Source: Exilispira sp964581895 (GTDB lineage: Bacteria; Spirochaetota; JAAYUW01). Taken from it: a stretch of 64,000 nt of DNA. The number at the start of each line of letters is the position of its first letter. The stretch's first letter is position 1. Location of the stretch: the NCBI GenBank assembly GCA_964581895.1, contig CAZOPR010000001.1, forward strand, positions 434,001 to 498,000. The letters are read 5' to 3'. The translations under genes and the position numbers were made by a program. Shown piece by piece: positions 63,647 through 64,000 of this stretch. The notes under the pieces were generated by a model. It saw only the letters and a program-made list of their open reading frames with translations, searched no databases and was not told the origin of the DNA.

Positions 63647-64000
63647 ATGTCTTTAGTTAAGATTAAAAAAAGTTTACTTATTAATCTCTCAAATTTCAAG
63701 CTTGCTTTTATTCTTTTTCTAATTTTATTATTTTTATTTACTAATCAGATTGGATTTTCACAAAATTTACATCAAATGACAATGCTTATAGGTTATATAC
63801 CTCATGTTCAATTTGCACCTTTATATGTTGGAATTGAAAAAAAGATTTTTGAAAAATATGGAATAAAACTAAATATTGATTATGGATTTGGAAGAGATAT
63901 TTTTGGACTTTTAATGGCAGAAAAAGCCGATTTTGCTCTTACGGATGCAGATGAATTAATAATATCTGCTGAAAAGAAGATGGGATTAAAGGCTTTTTAC
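63647..64000 (+). CDS. NMT1/THI5-like substrate-binding protein (truncated by window end)
   Basis: The first 118 residues are visible; the gene continues past the window. An N-terminal hydrophobic segment (about residues 19-36) serves as signal peptide or anchor, with no lipobox Cys. The mature start MTMLIGYIPHVQFAPLYVGIEKKIFEKYGI and LLMAEKADFALTDADELI match ABC binding proteins of the NMT1/SsuA/THI5 class, which bind pyrimidine, sulfonate or flavin-like ligands. TAGGAGGATAGG precedes the ATG. It is the likely ligand-binding partner of the fused ATPase-permease, under the same riboswitch. Confidence 0.87.
   Translation, partial: MSLVKIKKSLLINLSNFKLAFILFLILLFLFTNQIGFSQNLHQMTMLIGYIPHVQFAPLYVGIEKKIFEKYGIKLNIDYGFGRDIFGLLMAEKADFALTDADELIISAEKKMGLKAFY

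Overview
This window comes from a low-GC (by eye roughly 28-30%), two-membrane, anaerobic bacterium that ferments amino acids. The evidence for two membranes is an LptC/OstA-type LPS-export protein, an 869-residue outer-membrane beta-barrel candidate, a lipoprotein and two enzymes of UDP-diacetamido-uronic acid synthesis. The evidence for anaerobic amino-acid fermentation is an ornithine-degradation cluster (ortA-ortB-oraS-oraE), a four-subunit 2-oxoacid:ferredoxin oxidoreductase (vorDBAC), an indolepyruvate:ferredoxin oxidoreductase (iorAB), a branched-chain aminotransferase, a PPi-type phosphofructokinase and several radical SAM proteins. A CheW protein and a MAF-like glycosyltransferase hint at motility. 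The standard code with TGA as stop fits throughout. I cannot name the genus. A candidate-phylum fermenter or a distant spirochaete-like lineage would fit, but that is a guess. I see no rRNA, tRNA, CRISPR array, transposase or phage gene.

Layout. 1-3.7 kb: end of pyrC, then pyrK, pyrD and a PPi-type PFK. 3.9-8.3 kb: ornithine cluster, closed by a strong bidirectional terminator. 8.4-13.6 kb (minus strand): SDF-family symporter, mntP, PpiC-type foldase and MAF-like protein. 13.9-17.4 kb: P-loop ATPase and vorDBAC. 17.8-25.5 kb: an epimerase behind a palindromic operator candidate, a B12-type radical SAM protein, lepA, pgk-tpiA-secG and cheW. 25.5-30.6 kb: gamma-carbonic anhydrase, a second radical SAM protein, then nifS, nifU and NADP-type icd on the minus strand. 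30.8-36.4 kb: Na/Pi transporter, an acidic-tailed unknown, oligoendopeptidase and a lipoprotein. 36.4-40.4 kb (minus): an oversized GlmS and pgi. 40.6-51.8 kb: a possible LipS-like radical SAM protein, sugar-nucleotide dehydrogenase, LptC/OstA protein, iorAB (minus), sugar acetyltransferase, the barrel protein and a polyprenol-phosphate glycosyltransferase. 51.9-61.7 kb: SDR, pcm, Xaa-Pro aminopeptidase, histidine kinase, a secreted unknown, ilvE, nadB and htpG. 61.8-64 kb: an FMN riboswitch in front of a fused ABC ATPase-permease and an NMT1/THI5-like binding protein that runs off the window, probably a flavin or flavin-precursor importer.

How the parts fit. Amino acids are transaminated (IlvE) and the 2-oxoacids are oxidised by VOR and IOR to acyl-CoA plus reduced ferredoxin. 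Ornithine is degraded by the B12/PLP aminomutase and the AKP thiolase. NifS/NifU would supply the many Fe-S enzymes. The flavin importer would serve flavoenzymes such as PyrK/PyrD and NadB.

The most unusual material is (i) the riboswitch-fused ABC importer, in which the aptamer's closing helix ends one base before the start codon and a competing upstream strand is present; (ii) a recurring habit of short tandem or direct repeats that begin at the stop codon of the upstream gene; (iii) three proteins with simple-sequence expansions, one being a run of xF/xS dipeptides with every Phe in even register; and (iv) an identical 21-bp hairpin-bearing repeat in two intergenic spacers.
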